Part shown: positions 31,479-39,527 of the stretch, one piece after another
How positions within the stretch are numbered: position 1 is the stretch's first letter
How the letters are laid out: each line of letters opens with the position of its first letter
NCBI RefSeq assembly: GCF_001553455.1
Contig: NZ_BBOX01000013.1
Coordinates: 1 to 64,000 of the forward strand
DNA: 64,000 nucleotides
From: Streptomyces hygroscopicus subsp. hygroscopicus
Lineage (GTDB): Bacteria > Actinomycetota > Actinomycetes > Streptomycetales > Streptomycetaceae
Direction: 5' to 3'
Notes under the pieces: generated by a model
Databases searched by the model: none
Told to the model about the DNA's origin: nothing
The model's input: only the letters and a program-made list of their open reading frames with translations
Translations under genes and position numbers: made by a program

Positions 31479-34400
31479 GTGGACATCCACTTACTCGGAC
31501 CGGTGGAGCTTCGGCTGGAAGGCCGGCGGCTGAAGCTCGGTTCGGACAAGGAACGGGCCGTGCTGGCCGCTTTGGCCCTGGAAGTGGGCCGCCCCGTCTC
31601 GATGAACGCGCTCATGGACCGGCTGTGGGACGGCGAGGCTCCACCGCGCGCCCGCGAGAACGCGCACACGTACGTCTCTCGGGTGCGCAAACATCTGCGC
31701 CTCGCCGGTACCGGTCCGAGCGCCCCGCGCATCACCGGCCGGGCCCACACCTATGTGCTGGAGGCCGACCCCGACTCGGTGGACCTGAACCGCTTCCAGC
31801 GCCTGGTCGATCTGGCCGGATCGGTGGCGGCGAGCGGCGACGACGAACGCGTCGTGGACCTCCTCGTCCGCGCCGAAGGCCTCTGGGAGGGGGAAGCCCT
31901 CGCCGGGCTGCCCGGCACCTGGGCCGAAACCGTGCGCGCGACGCTCGCCGAACGCCGGCTCCACGCGGCCACTTCCCGTATCGCGGCCCTGCACCGGCTC
32001 GGGCGTTTCGCGGACTCGGTCGGAGAGCTGTCGGCCATGGTGCGCCACCGCCCGGAGGACGAGACGCTGGCAGGCCAGCTGATGCTGGCGTACTACGGCA
32101 GCGGCCGCTACACGGACGCCCTGCGGGTGCACCAGCAGGCCCGTCACCTGCTGATGTCGGTGTTCGGCTGCCGCCCGGGGGCCGAACTGGAGCGCATACA
32201 CCGCGGCGTCCTCGACCGGACACCGGTGGACCGGCTGGTCCGGAACGCCACCGCCGGGGCGTCCTCCGGCCCCGCTCCCGGAGGGCATGCCTCCGCCCAG
32301 CCGCCGCCGCGGAACCTGCCGTACCAGCCGCCGCTCATCGGCAGGCGCTCCGAACTCGAGGTCCTGATGGCGGCGGTCAGCACTGCGGCGCGGGAGGGCC
32401 CGGTGCTGACCCTGGAGACGGTCAGTGGTATGGCGGGGGTCGGCAAGACCGCGGTCGCCGTGGACGTCGCGCGGACACTGGCTCCCCGGTTCCCCGCCGG
32501 CCAGGTCTTCCTGGACCTGCGCGGCCACTCCCCCTCCCAGGAACCGCTGAGTCCGGGCGCGGCCCTCGCCACCCTCCTGCGGTTGTTCGGCACGCCCGCC
32601 GACACCATCCCTGTCCGGCTGGACGAGTTGACCGCCCTGTGGCGGACCACCATCGCCGACCGCCGAGCCGTGATCGTGCTGGACGACGCGGCGAGCCCGG
32701 ACCAGGTCGCACCGCTGCTGCCCGGCAATTCACCGTCCCTGACCATCGTCACCAGCCGCCGCCATCTGACGGGGCTGCCCCATGCGATTCCGCTTCCGCT
32801 CGACGTCCTGCCGACCGACGACGCGATCAGTCTCTTCCGCAGTTTCGCGGGTGCGGCACGAACCCAGGACATCACGGAGACCGCCCGCATCGTGCGGCTG
32901 TGCGGTCATCTGCCGCTCGCCATCGAATTGGTGGCCAACCGCTTCCGTTCCCGCCCCTCCTGGACTCTGACCACCTTGGGCGAGCGCCTGGCGCGCAGCC
33001 CCGGGCCCCTCGGCGAGATCCGCAACGCCGATCAGGAGATCCTGCGCGCGTTCGCCCTGTCCTACCGCGCCCTCGACACCGACCAGCGCACAACGTTCCG
33101 GCGCCTGGGGCTGCATCCGGGGCCCGACTTCACGGCCGAATCAGCCGCGGCGCTCCTCGGCCGGTCACCCGGCGAAACCGAGCGCCTGATCGAATCCTTG
33201 CTCGAATGCCACCTTCTCCGTGAACCGGTACCGGACCGGTACCGGTACCACGACTTACTGGGCGATTACGCCCGGATGCTCGCCCTTTCGGAAGACGGTG
33301 AACGGGACCGCGAGCAGGCCCTGACCCGGCTGACCACTTTCTATCTGCGGGCCGCCGAACAGGCCGACCGCATGGCGTATCCGCGGAGAATCCGGCTCGC
33401 CACGGAAGAGCTTCCGGCCCTCCCCGGTATGCGCAACGCCGATGAGGCGCGCGCCTGGTTCACCGCCGAACGCGGCAACCTCCTGGCCGTCGAACGCCAC
33501 GCCCGCACCCACGACTCCCGGCCGTCCGCCGCCCGGCTCGCCCACGCCATGGCGGGGTTCCTGGAGGCCGAGTGCCACTGGCAGGACGCGGCCGACATCC
33601 TTCAGCACGCCGCCGACCACTGGTCCCGCACCGGCGACCAGCCGGCCCTGTGCCACGCCCTGCTCTGCCTCAGCTCCAACCACGCCAACACGGGCCGCTA
33701 CGCGCGGGCCGTGGAGGCGGGCGAACGGGCCCTGGAGATCGCGCGGGCGACGGGGGACCGGGAAGCGGAGTGGGAGGCGTATCGGAATCTTGGGGTGATT
33801 CATTGGCACATGGGGGAGAACGAGACAGCGGTGGTGCTGCACCAGAAGGCGCTGGCGATCAGCGTGGCGGCCGGGAACGTCCTCGATCAGGCCAGGTCCC
33901 GAAACAACACCGCGATATCCCTGCTCGCCCTCGGCGAACTGGACCGCGCTCTCGACCACTTCCAGAACGCCATATCCGGATTTCGGTCCGCAGGCGAAGA
34001 GACCGGCCTCATCAGAACTCTCAACAATGTAGGTGACCTGTACGCACAACGTGGGGACTACACACAGGCCCGGAAGGCTTTCGAGGAATTACTGCCCCTG
34101 ACGGAGGCCACCGGAAACACCTATGCCCAGGCAATGGTGCGTACCAACTTGGCCGCAAATCTCGCCGAAACCGGAGAAATCACACAAGCACTCGCCCTGC
34201 ACCAGCAAGCATTGACGGACTTTCGCCTATTAGGGGATAGAAAGAGTCAGGCGACGGCATACAACGGGCTTGGGGAAGCGCACTTCAAGAAAGGCTCTTT
34301 CGAGGCGTCCATCGAGAACCACCTGAAGGCCCTGGACATCGCCCATGACATCGGAACGACCCAGGAAATCACGCGCGCCCTGCGCGGACTGGGCCAGAGC

Positions 34401-34673
34401 GAACTCGCCAGTGGCCGACTCGAGACCGCAGCCGAGCACCTGGAGGCGGCCATAGCCGCCGCGGACAAGGCCAACGCCCGCGACGAGGGGGCCAGAGCGC
34501 GGGCGATACTCGCCGAGGTGCGGGCAACGGCGGGCGATGTCACGGAGGCCCGGGACCTGCTGCGCCGGGCGCTTTCCACGCTACGCGGACTGAACGGACG
34601 AGAAGCGAACAGATTGCATGCACTCCTGACCAAAATCGATCACGGAGAAACAGAATCCACGACTCGCCAGTAA
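31479..34673 (+). CDS. SARP/AfsR-family transcriptional regulator
   Basis: 1064 residues from GTG 31479, six bases after GGGAGG; an ATG at 31440 in frame is less likely. Domains are an OmpR-like winged helix (1-95, DIHLLGPVELRLEGRRLKLGSDKERAVLAALAL), bacterial transcriptional activation domain (about 100-245), NB-ARC with Walker A GMAGVGKTA (about 318-326), and TPR repeats over the last ~350 residues. AfsR-type proteins activate secondary-metabolite genes by binding direct repeats at the -35 region. No biosynthetic cluster is evident here, so targets may be distant. The last 700 bases have somewhat lower GC. Confidence 0.95.
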   Translation: MDIHLLGPVELRLEGRRLKLGSDKERAVLAALALEVGRPVSMNALMDRLWDGEAPPRARENAHTYVSRVRKHLRLAGTGPSAPRITGRAHTYVLEADPDSVDLNRFQRLVDLAGSVAASGDDERVVDLLVRAEGLWEGEALAGLPGTWAETVRATLAERRLHAATSRIAALHRLGRFADSVGELSAMVRHRPEDETLAGQLMLAYYGSGRYTDALRVHQQARHLLMSVFGCRPGAELERIHRGVLDRTPVDRLVRNATAGASSGPAPGGHASAQPPPRNLPYQPPLIGRRSELEVLMAAVSTAAREGPVLTLETVSGMAGVGKTAVAVDVARTLAPRFPAGQVFLDLRGHSPSQEPLSPGAALATLLRLFGTPADTIPVRLDELTALWRTTIADRRAVIVLDDAASPDQVAPLLPGNSPSLTIVTSRRHLTGLPHAIPLPLDVLPTDDAISLFRSFAGAARTQDITETARIVRLCGHLPLAIELVANRFRSRPSWTLTTLGERLARSPGPLGEIRNADQEILRAFALSYRALDTDQRTTFRRLGLHPGPDFTAESAAALLGRSPGETERLIESLLECHLLREPVPDRYRYHDLLGDYARMLALSEDGERDREQALTRLTTFYLRAAEQADRMAYPRRIRLATEELPALPGMRNADEARAWFTAERGNLLAVERHARTHDSRPSAARLAHAMAGFLEAECHWQDAADILQHAADHWSRTGDQPALCHALLCLSSNHANTGRYARAVEAGERALEIARATGDREAEWEAYRNLGVIHWHMGENETAVVLHQKALAISVAAGNVLDQARSRNNTAISLLALGELDRALDHFQNAISGFRSAGEETGLIRTLNNVGDLYAQRGDYTQARKAFEELLPLTEATGNTYAQAMVRTNLAANLAETGEITQALALHQQALTDFRLLGDRKSQATAYNGLGEAHFKKGSFEASIENHLKALDIAHDIGTTQEITRALRGLGQSELASGRLETAAEHLEAAIAAADKANARDEGARARAILAEVRATAGDVTEARDLLRRALSTLRGLNGREANRLHALLTKIDHGETESTTRQ

Positions 34674-34816
34674 GTTAATCGTCGGTAGCATGCGGCGGCC
34701 CGGCAACTACCGAACGCTCGTTCTTCGATCTTCCGTTTTGATCTTGGAGACGATCGGCACTAATCTCGCGTGCGCGGTGTCCACCGTGACACCACCCATC
34801 GAATTCGCGAGTACAG

Positions 34817-35026
34817 GTGCAAAAATTGAACAAGCCTACCGGTCGGCCTGGAGCAGTGACGTTTCTCTTGATAGTGTTGGCGTGCATGCCGACTCTGCTC
34901 AAGATATCGACATCCAGCGTTCCGGCACCCCCGGAGGATGACAGGAACCACCCCGGCGTGGTGCGGCATGCCGAGGACATCGCCGCCGCCATCATCACCC
35001 ACCCGGCATACGTCAGGCAGCACTAG
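34817..35026 (+). CDS. Possible small secreted/membrane peptide downstream of SARP gene
   Basis: 69 residues from GTG 34817 with no good ribosome site. A basic start (QKLNKPTGRP) precedes one hydrophobic segment (GAVTFLLIVLACMPTLLKI), then a polar part ending RNHPGVVRHAEDIAAAIITHPAYVRQH, which reads like real protein. A terminator follows at 35052. In S. coelicolor the small gene afsS lies downstream of afsR, but I see no similarity to AfsS here. Could be an export-signal peptide or a remnant. Confidence 0.5.
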   Translation: MQKLNKPTGRPGAVTFLLIVLACMPTLLKISTSSVPAPPEDDRNHPGVVRHAEDIAAAIITHPAYVRQH

Positions 35027-35051
35027 GATCGTCGGCCAGCCACCATATTCA

Positions 35052-35078
35052 AAGGCCCAGGTCATGGACCCGGGCCTT
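35052..35078 (+). terminator. Hairpin terminator
   Basis: AAGGCCC (35052-35058) and GGGCCTT (35072-35078) around a GC-rich loop that can pair further, then GTTC. It closes the SARP/small peptide transcript. Confidence 0.65.
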
Positions 35079-35105
35079 GTTCATGCCCATGCCGTCGGAC
35101 ACGCG

Positions 35106-35165
35106 TCCCATCGGTGGCGCACACCGCGATCGGTGGCGCACTTCGCGATCGGTGGCGCACTTGGT
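35106..35165 (+). repeat. CGATCGGTGGCGCAC tandem repeat
   Basis: Three or four 18-20 bp units containing ATCGGTGGCGCAC, between the terminator at 35052 and the Nudix promoter. Confidence 0.6.
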
Positions 35166-35251
35166 GGAGGCCAAGTCCTGGCGGACCCATTCCAACTCTC
35201 CCTGACACACTCCCCCGACAAAAACCCCGCGCCCGGTGACGGTCGCGACGT

Positions 35252-35265
35252 TAGGATCTGGCGCA
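35252..35265 (+). promoter_or_regulatory. Putative leaderless promoter of Nudix gene
   Basis: TAGGAT at 35252-35257 lies seven bases before ATG 35265, and no ribosome site is present. The context TTAGGATCTGGCGCATGG is almost the same as TTACGATCTGGCGCGATGG at 55171. Confidence 0.5.
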
Positions 35266-35819
35266 TGGCCACAGCCGACCACGCAGCCATCAATGTCCTT
35301 ACGGGCTACCGGCCGAAGACCACCGCGGAATGCGTCGATATCGAGCGGGTGCGCGCCCTCATTGAGGCAGGCGCCCCCTGGGACCGGTCGAATTCCCTTC
35401 ACATCACCGCCTCCGCCCTGATCGTGCACCCCGACAGCGGCCGGGTGCTGCTGCGCTGGCACCCGCGCCACGAGACATGGCTGCTGGTCGGGGGTCACGC
35501 CGACCCGGGCGAGAACGACCCGCTCGCCATCGCCCTGCGGGAGGGGCGGGAGGAGACGGCACTGCCCGACCTGGCGCCGTGGCCGGACGCGGAGGTACGG
35601 CACCTGGTGATCGTGCCGGTCCCCGCGAACAGCCGGGAGCCCGCACATGAGCACGCCGATGTGCGCTTCGTGCTGGCCACCAGCGCTCCCGAGGCGGTGC
35701 GGCCGGAGAACCCGGACGCACCCCTCCTCTGGCTGACGCCGGACGAGGCGCGAATGGCGACCACCGAGGCCAACATCCTGGACACGCTGTCCCGGGTGGA
35801 GCCCCTGCTCGTGCGCTGA
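35265..35819 (+). CDS. Nudix hydrolase
   Basis: 184 residues. The Nudix box GX5EX7REGREETA (GHADPGENDPLAIALREGREETAL) lies around residues 87-109. The rest (HITASALIVHPDSGRVLLRWHPRHETWLLVGGH) is the classical beta-sheet start. Nudix enzymes hydrolyse nucleoside diphosphates linked to other groups; the specific substrate is not evident. Unlike the AICE Nudix protein it has a 45-residue N-terminal extension. Apparently transcribed alone. Confidence 0.92.
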   Translation: MATADHAAINVLTGYRPKTTAECVDIERVRALIEAGAPWDRSNSLHITASALIVHPDSGRVLLRWHPRHETWLLVGGHADPGENDPLAIALREGREETALPDLAPWPDAEVRHLVIVPVPANSREPAHEHADVRFVLATSAPEAVRPENPDAPLLWLTPDEARMATTEANILDTLSRVEPLLVR

Positions 35820-35869
35820 CCGGGGGTGGGGTGCAAGGGGGCACGGCACACCGCCCACGGTTCTGTTCG

Positions 35870-36024
35870 CCTGACGGGACGCCGACCAACCGTCCTGTGT
35901 CCTGACGGGACGCCGACCAACCGTCCTGTGTCCTGACGGGACGCCGACCAACCGTCCTGTGTCCTGACGGGACGCCGACCAACCGTCCTGTGTCCTGACG
36001 GGACGCCGACCAACCGTCCTGTGT
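35870..36024. repeat. 31-bp tandem repeat, five exact copies
   Basis: Units begin at 35870, 35901, 35932, 35963 and 35994, each starting CCTGACGGGACGCCGACCAA and ending CCGTCCTGTGT, without a mismatch. A partial sixth copy begins at 36025. The unit length is not a multiple of three, so it is not coding; it lies between two convergent genes. Confidence 0.95.
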
Positions 36025-36041
36025 CCTGCCCTACGGCGTGC

Positions 36042-36479
36042 CTACGGCGTGGTGAACGCCTGGGCGACGGCGAGGCTGTCCTCGTATACGTGGTGCCGGG
36101 TGACGAGGCCGTTTTCCAGCGTGAGGTGCAGGGCGAACCGCGCACGATAGGCGCGCCCGGTGGACCGGGCGGTCTGGCGGATCTCGCCCAGTACGACCGC
36201 GTCGTCGCCATCGACGAGGATCCGCTCGACCTCGGTGGCCGCCTGCTCGGGCACATGGTGGCGGGCCAGCTCCCGGAAGTGGTCGGCCACGTCCGCCCGG
36301 GTGGACCGGTGCCGGATCCACGGGGTGGCGGCGCGGCCGTGCTCGGCCTCCGGCCAGTCCAGCTTCCAGTCGCTGCGTTCCGCGTACAGCTCGGCGATGC
36401 GCTCGGGGTCGCCCTCACCGATACGGCGCAGTAGCTCCTCCACCAGCGCGCGGGTGGTCATGGGTGCGGCCAAGGACAT
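36042..36479 (-). CDS. SnoaL/NTF2-like protein
   Basis: 145 residues from ATG 36479 behind AAGGGA. A cone-shaped alpha+beta SnoaL fold is indicated by ALVEELLRRIGEGDPERIAELYAERSDWKLDWPEA, DVADHFRELARHHVPEQAATEVERILVDGDDAVVLGEI and HLTLENGLVTRHHVYEDSLAVAQAF. Such proteins are polyketide cyclases, isomerases or unknown small-molecule enzymes. Single gene without obvious partner. Confidence 0.88.
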   Translation of the reverse strand: MSLAAPMTTRALVEELLRRIGEGDPERIAELYAERSDWKLDWPEAEHGRAATPWIRHRSTRADVADHFRELARHHVPEQAATEVERILVDGDDAVVLGEIRQTARSTGRAYRARFALHLTLENGLVTRHHVYEDSLAVAQAFTTP

Positions 36480-36658
36480 GGTGATCCCTTCGATCGGAAA
36501 CCCTGTGGGAAGCGATCACCATGCTGCCCGGGGCGGCGGACCAGCGCGATGACGTCACAGGTAATGCCGCCCCGGGCAGCGGCGGCCTGGGACGGCGGGG
36601 CCGGGGCCCCCGCCGCACGGGAGGTGGGCGCGCCCCGGTCCGACCGTTCTCGGCGAGG

Positions 36659-36733
36659 TCAGCTCTTCAGAGGGCAGCTTTTTCAGGAGGGCAGCTCTTC
36701 AGGAGGCAGCTGTTCGCGCGGTCAGCTCTTCAC
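36659..36733. repeat. Imperfect GGCAGCTCTTCAGGAG repeats
   Basis: Four imperfect 16-20 bp units of AGCTCTTCAG(A/G)(A/G)GG at the 3' end of the VWA gene, overlapping its last codons. The rest of the gap 36480-36658 contains no gene. Confidence 0.6.
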
Positions 36734-37495
36734 GATGCCCGTGGCGCGAGCGGCGGTCAGCCACTGCGGAAATTCCTGGAGCAGCTGATCGTAGAGGTCG
36801 GCGTCGGAGAGGGCCTTCGGGTCCGGCCCGGCGGCGAAGAACCCGGCGTTGTCGACCACGCGTCGGCCCGGCACCGACAGCTCGTCAAGCCGGCGGAGGA
36901 AGCGGAACTCATCGTCGCCGAAACCGATGAACTGCCAGAAGATCGGCAACTTCGCCGCCGTGCACAGCACGTGTTCCGCAGCCGCCTTGGAGGTGGGGGA
37001 GCCGTCGGTCTGGAAGACCACGAACGCCGGATCGTCGGATCCGCACGACGCGTAGTGGTCGATGACGGCCTGCATGGCAACGTGGTAGTTGGTGCGGCCC
37101 ATGTGACCCATCGAGTCGTGCAAGGGGCCGATCCGGTCCCGGTAGGCGTCGAGGCTGATCTCGGCGGTCCCGTCGATGTCGGTGGAGAAGAAGACGACCG
37201 GCACGACCCCGTCGTCGTCAAGGTGGGCCGCGAGGGCGAGGGTCTGCTCGGCCAGATGCTGAACGGAGCCGTCACGGTAGTACCGGCGCATACTCCCGGA
37301 GCGGTCCAGGACCAGATACACGGCGGCCCGCTGCCCACCGACCCCGCGCTTGGTCAAGGAGACCGCAGCCGTCTTGTAGAGGCTGACCAGCGCGGGAGCC
37401 CGGGTGGTGACCTTCTCCAGGCTGATCGCGGCGGCGCATGCCGTGTCCGGCTCACGGTCGTCGATACGGGGGTGCTTGCGATAGTCGATGGCCAT
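36722..37495 (-). CDS. VWA domain protein (TerY-like)
   Basis: 257 residues from ATG 37495. The MIDAS metal site DRSGSM is at 64-69, with the second Thr in GRTNYHVAM and the acidic residue in FVVFQTDGSPTS. The domain is most like the VWA of tellurium-resistance-associated TerY/TerF proteins (YLVLDRSGSMRRYYRDGSVQHLAEQTLALAAHLDDDG). Those are cytoplasmic and work with TerD-type proteins in metal or stress response; no ter genes are close by. Confidence 0.92.
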   Translation of the reverse strand: MAIDYRKHPRIDDREPDTACAAAISLEKVTTRAPALVSLYKTAAVSLTKRGVGGQRAAVYLVLDRSGSMRRYYRDGSVQHLAEQTLALAAHLDDDGVVPVVFFSTDIDGTAEISLDAYRDRIGPLHDSMGHMGRTNYHVAMQAVIDHYASCGSDDPAFVVFQTDGSPTSKAAAEHVLCTAAKLPIFWQFIGFGDDEFRFLRRLDELSVPGRRVVDNAGFFAAGPDPKALSDADLYDQLLQEFPQWLTAARATGIVKS

Positions 37496-37692
37496 GCGCA
37501 GTGATTGTCCCCCAACCGGGCGGGCTCCATGAGGTACGGCCTCGGGCCACGCCTTTCGGCCGGTTTCGTCCGGGGAGGTCAAGGCCGGGCGGGCCGGTTC
37601 GACCCGGGTGGACGTGGCGGCCGGGGGTGGTGGCGGCGAGCGTTGAACGGGTTGGCCGCACCAGGAGGGCCAGGACCGAAGGAGGGTGGACG

Positions 37693-38055
37693 ATGGCCGG
37701 TTCCACAACGCTCGATCGCGGGGAGTGGCGGACCACGCTCGATCAGATCACACACGAGCACCAGGGCGAACTCGTCACCATCGAAGTGCTGGACCCGTCG
37801 GCCGGGCATCAGTACGAAGCCGAGCGGCTGCCCTTCTCGTCGCTCGCGTACGACCCGAGGGACGACACGGTGATCGGCGCCGTCGGCGGGAGGCCGCCGC
37901 GGTATCCGGTGGTGTTGCGGCACATGGTGGCGCATCCGACCGAGGTCGACATCGCTACCGAGGACGTTCCGGAGGCGGCCGTGCGGGTCGTCGCCCCGGA
38001 CGGCACCGCCACCTTGATCACCTTCTACCCGGAGGAGTCCGGGACGAGGGGGTGA
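37693..38055 (+). CDS. DUF5335 family protein
   Basis: 120 residues from ATG 37693 behind GGAGGG. It reads WRTTLDQITHEHQGELVTIEVLDPSAGHQYEAERLPFSSLAYDPRDDTVIGAVGGRPPRYPVVLRHMVAHPTEVDI, a small beta-rich fold matching DUF5335. No function is known for this family. Divergent from the VWA gene. Confidence 0.85.
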   Translation: MAGSTTLDRGEWRTTLDQITHEHQGELVTIEVLDPSAGHQYEAERLPFSSLAYDPRDDTVIGAVGGRPPRYPVVLRHMVAHPTEVDIATEDVPEAAVRVVAPDGTATLITFYPEESGTRG

Positions 38056-38450
38056 CGGCCGGGTGTCCCCGGCGGGGGCAGGAGCCGGGGTCAGGGACGT
38101 TGGGTCATGGGCGCCGAGTCACGGGCGCCGGGTCACGGGCGCCGGGTCACGGGCGCCGGGTCGGGCATCGGGTCATGGGCGCTGAGTCACGGGCATCGGG
38201 TCACGGGCGCCGGGTTGCGGGCGCTGGGCCACGGGCGCTAACCGATGCCCATCCGTTCCCCGCCCCTGTGCGTGTGCGCGCCGGTGTGCGCTGCGGTTCG
38301 GTGCTTCGGCGACGCCGCTTCGTCCGGCGATGCCGCTTCGTCCTCCGAGAGAGTTGTTTCATTGCAGGACGGAGTTCATGTATGCGGACATGCGACGGGG
38401 TCTGGCCAGGGCCTGCTGAGGGCGGGAGAGGCCGCGGGCGTGGCCGTGCG
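38056..38450. repeat. 14-bp tandem array (GGGCGCCGGGTCAC) in intergenic region
   Basis: 38091-38240 consists of about ten imperfect 14-bp units, GGGCGCCGGGTCAC and variants such as GGGCATCGGGTCAC. 38241-38450 has GGCGACGCCGCTTCGTCC repeats near 38310 and nothing that looks coding. Confidence 0.8.
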
Positions 38451-39236
38451 TCACCAGGACAGGGCGTCCTGCACATCCGTCTGCCAGTACGTGACCTTGG
38501 CGGCACCGTCGACGAAGACCGAGTCACCGGGCAGCTCGACCTTGACGGGGTCCTCGTTGCCGTCGACGAACACGTCGAGCGCATCGGCCGTTCCGCCCTC
38601 CGCGCCCGAGCCGTCCGCCCCGGAGGTGGTGATGCCCGCGTAGGTGCTCTCGCCCGGGGCGAGGACGACGGCGGACTGCGGCTTGCTGTCCTCGTACGCC
38701 GGGGTGGCGGCCTGCGCGTCGGCGCCGAACTTCAGGCTGGGGTAGCCGACGAGCTTGCAGTCCACGCCGGCCCCGTTGGTCGCCGTGAGCAGCAGGTGGT
38801 TGACCGGGCTCTTGACCTCCTGGACCGAGAGGGCCGTCTTGTTGACGTCGCAGTCACCGAGCGATTCGGGCCCGGAGTCTCCGGCGGGCTTCTGGGACTG
38901 CGCCTTCGCATCCTTGACGCCGGAGACGTCCTCCCCGCCGGTGCTGCCCCCGTCGGCGCCGGTGCTGCCGCCCTTGTCGGCGGTGCTGCCGCCCTTGTCG
39001 GCAGTGGCGTCCTCGTGGCCGGTGGCGTCCTTGTGGCCGGTGGCGTCCCTGTGGCGGGTGCCGGTGGCGTCCTTGTCGGCAGCGATGGAGGCCGAGGCCG
39101 ACGTCTCCGCCTTGTCCGCCTTGCTGGAGCCCCCGTCCTCGCTGCACGCCGCGGTCAGGCCAAGAGCGGCGACGGCCAGCATCGAGGCGGCGATCGTACG
39201 GACGGTGCGGCCGCGGCGGTAAGCGGTGACGTGCAT
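38451..39236 (-). CDS. DUF4232 lipoprotein
   Basis: 261 residues from ATG 39236. The lipoprotein signal is IAASMLAVAALGLTAAC with lipobox Cys. A repetitive low-complexity linker follows (DATGHKDATGHEDATADKGGSTADKGGST, heptad-like repeats at 38950-39080). The C-terminal half (LGDCDVNKTALSVQEVKSPVNHLLLTATNGAGVDCKLVGYPSLKF) is DUF4232, an extracellular beta-sandwich of unknown role with two Cys. Anchored on the outer face of the membrane. Confidence 0.9.
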   Translation of the reverse strand: MHVTAYRRGRTVRTIAASMLAVAALGLTAACSEDGGSSKADKAETSASASIAADKDATGTRHRDATGHKDATGHEDATADKGGSTADKGGSTGADGGSTGGEDVSGVKDAKAQSQKPAGDSGPESLGDCDVNKTALSVQEVKSPVNHLLLTATNGAGVDCKLVGYPSLKFGADAQAATPAYEDSKPQSAVVLAPGESTYAGITTSGADGSGAEGGTADALDVFVDGNEDPVKVELPGDSVFVDGAAKVTYWQTDVQDALSW

Positions 39237-39527
39237 GGCGGGTTCCCCTGCGAGTCGGAGGTCGGCCGGTGCGCTCGCCACCGGCCTTCGGGTACGGCCA
39301 TGAGCATTCCGTGGCCCGCTGGCGTGCCGGCACCGTTCCGCTAACGCGGTACTAACACCCCGCCCCGGTCCGCCGCCTGATCCCCGTTCCGCCCGTTGGC
39401 CCGGCCGCGGGTCACCGTTCTGCCACGGCGCGGGTCCCCTGGTCCACCAGCTCCCCCGCCGACCTACGCTAGTGCTCCGGTACGCCCGTTCAAGACGCGG
39501 ACAACGGCGCGGGAGAGGGGATCGGCG

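Noticed and set aside
31151..33223. 690-codon open frame overlapping the SARP gene
   Set aside because: Out of frame with the SARP; its Arg/Pro/Gly-rich translation is the usual +1 shadow of high-GC coding DNA.
34690..34941. 83-codon ORF after the SARP gene
   Set aside because: No ribosome site and no protein-like composition; it overlaps in another frame the more plausible 69-codon frame at 34817.
35870..36024. CRISPR array
   Set aside because: Units are contiguous 31-bp tandem repeats without unique spacers, and no cas genes are near.
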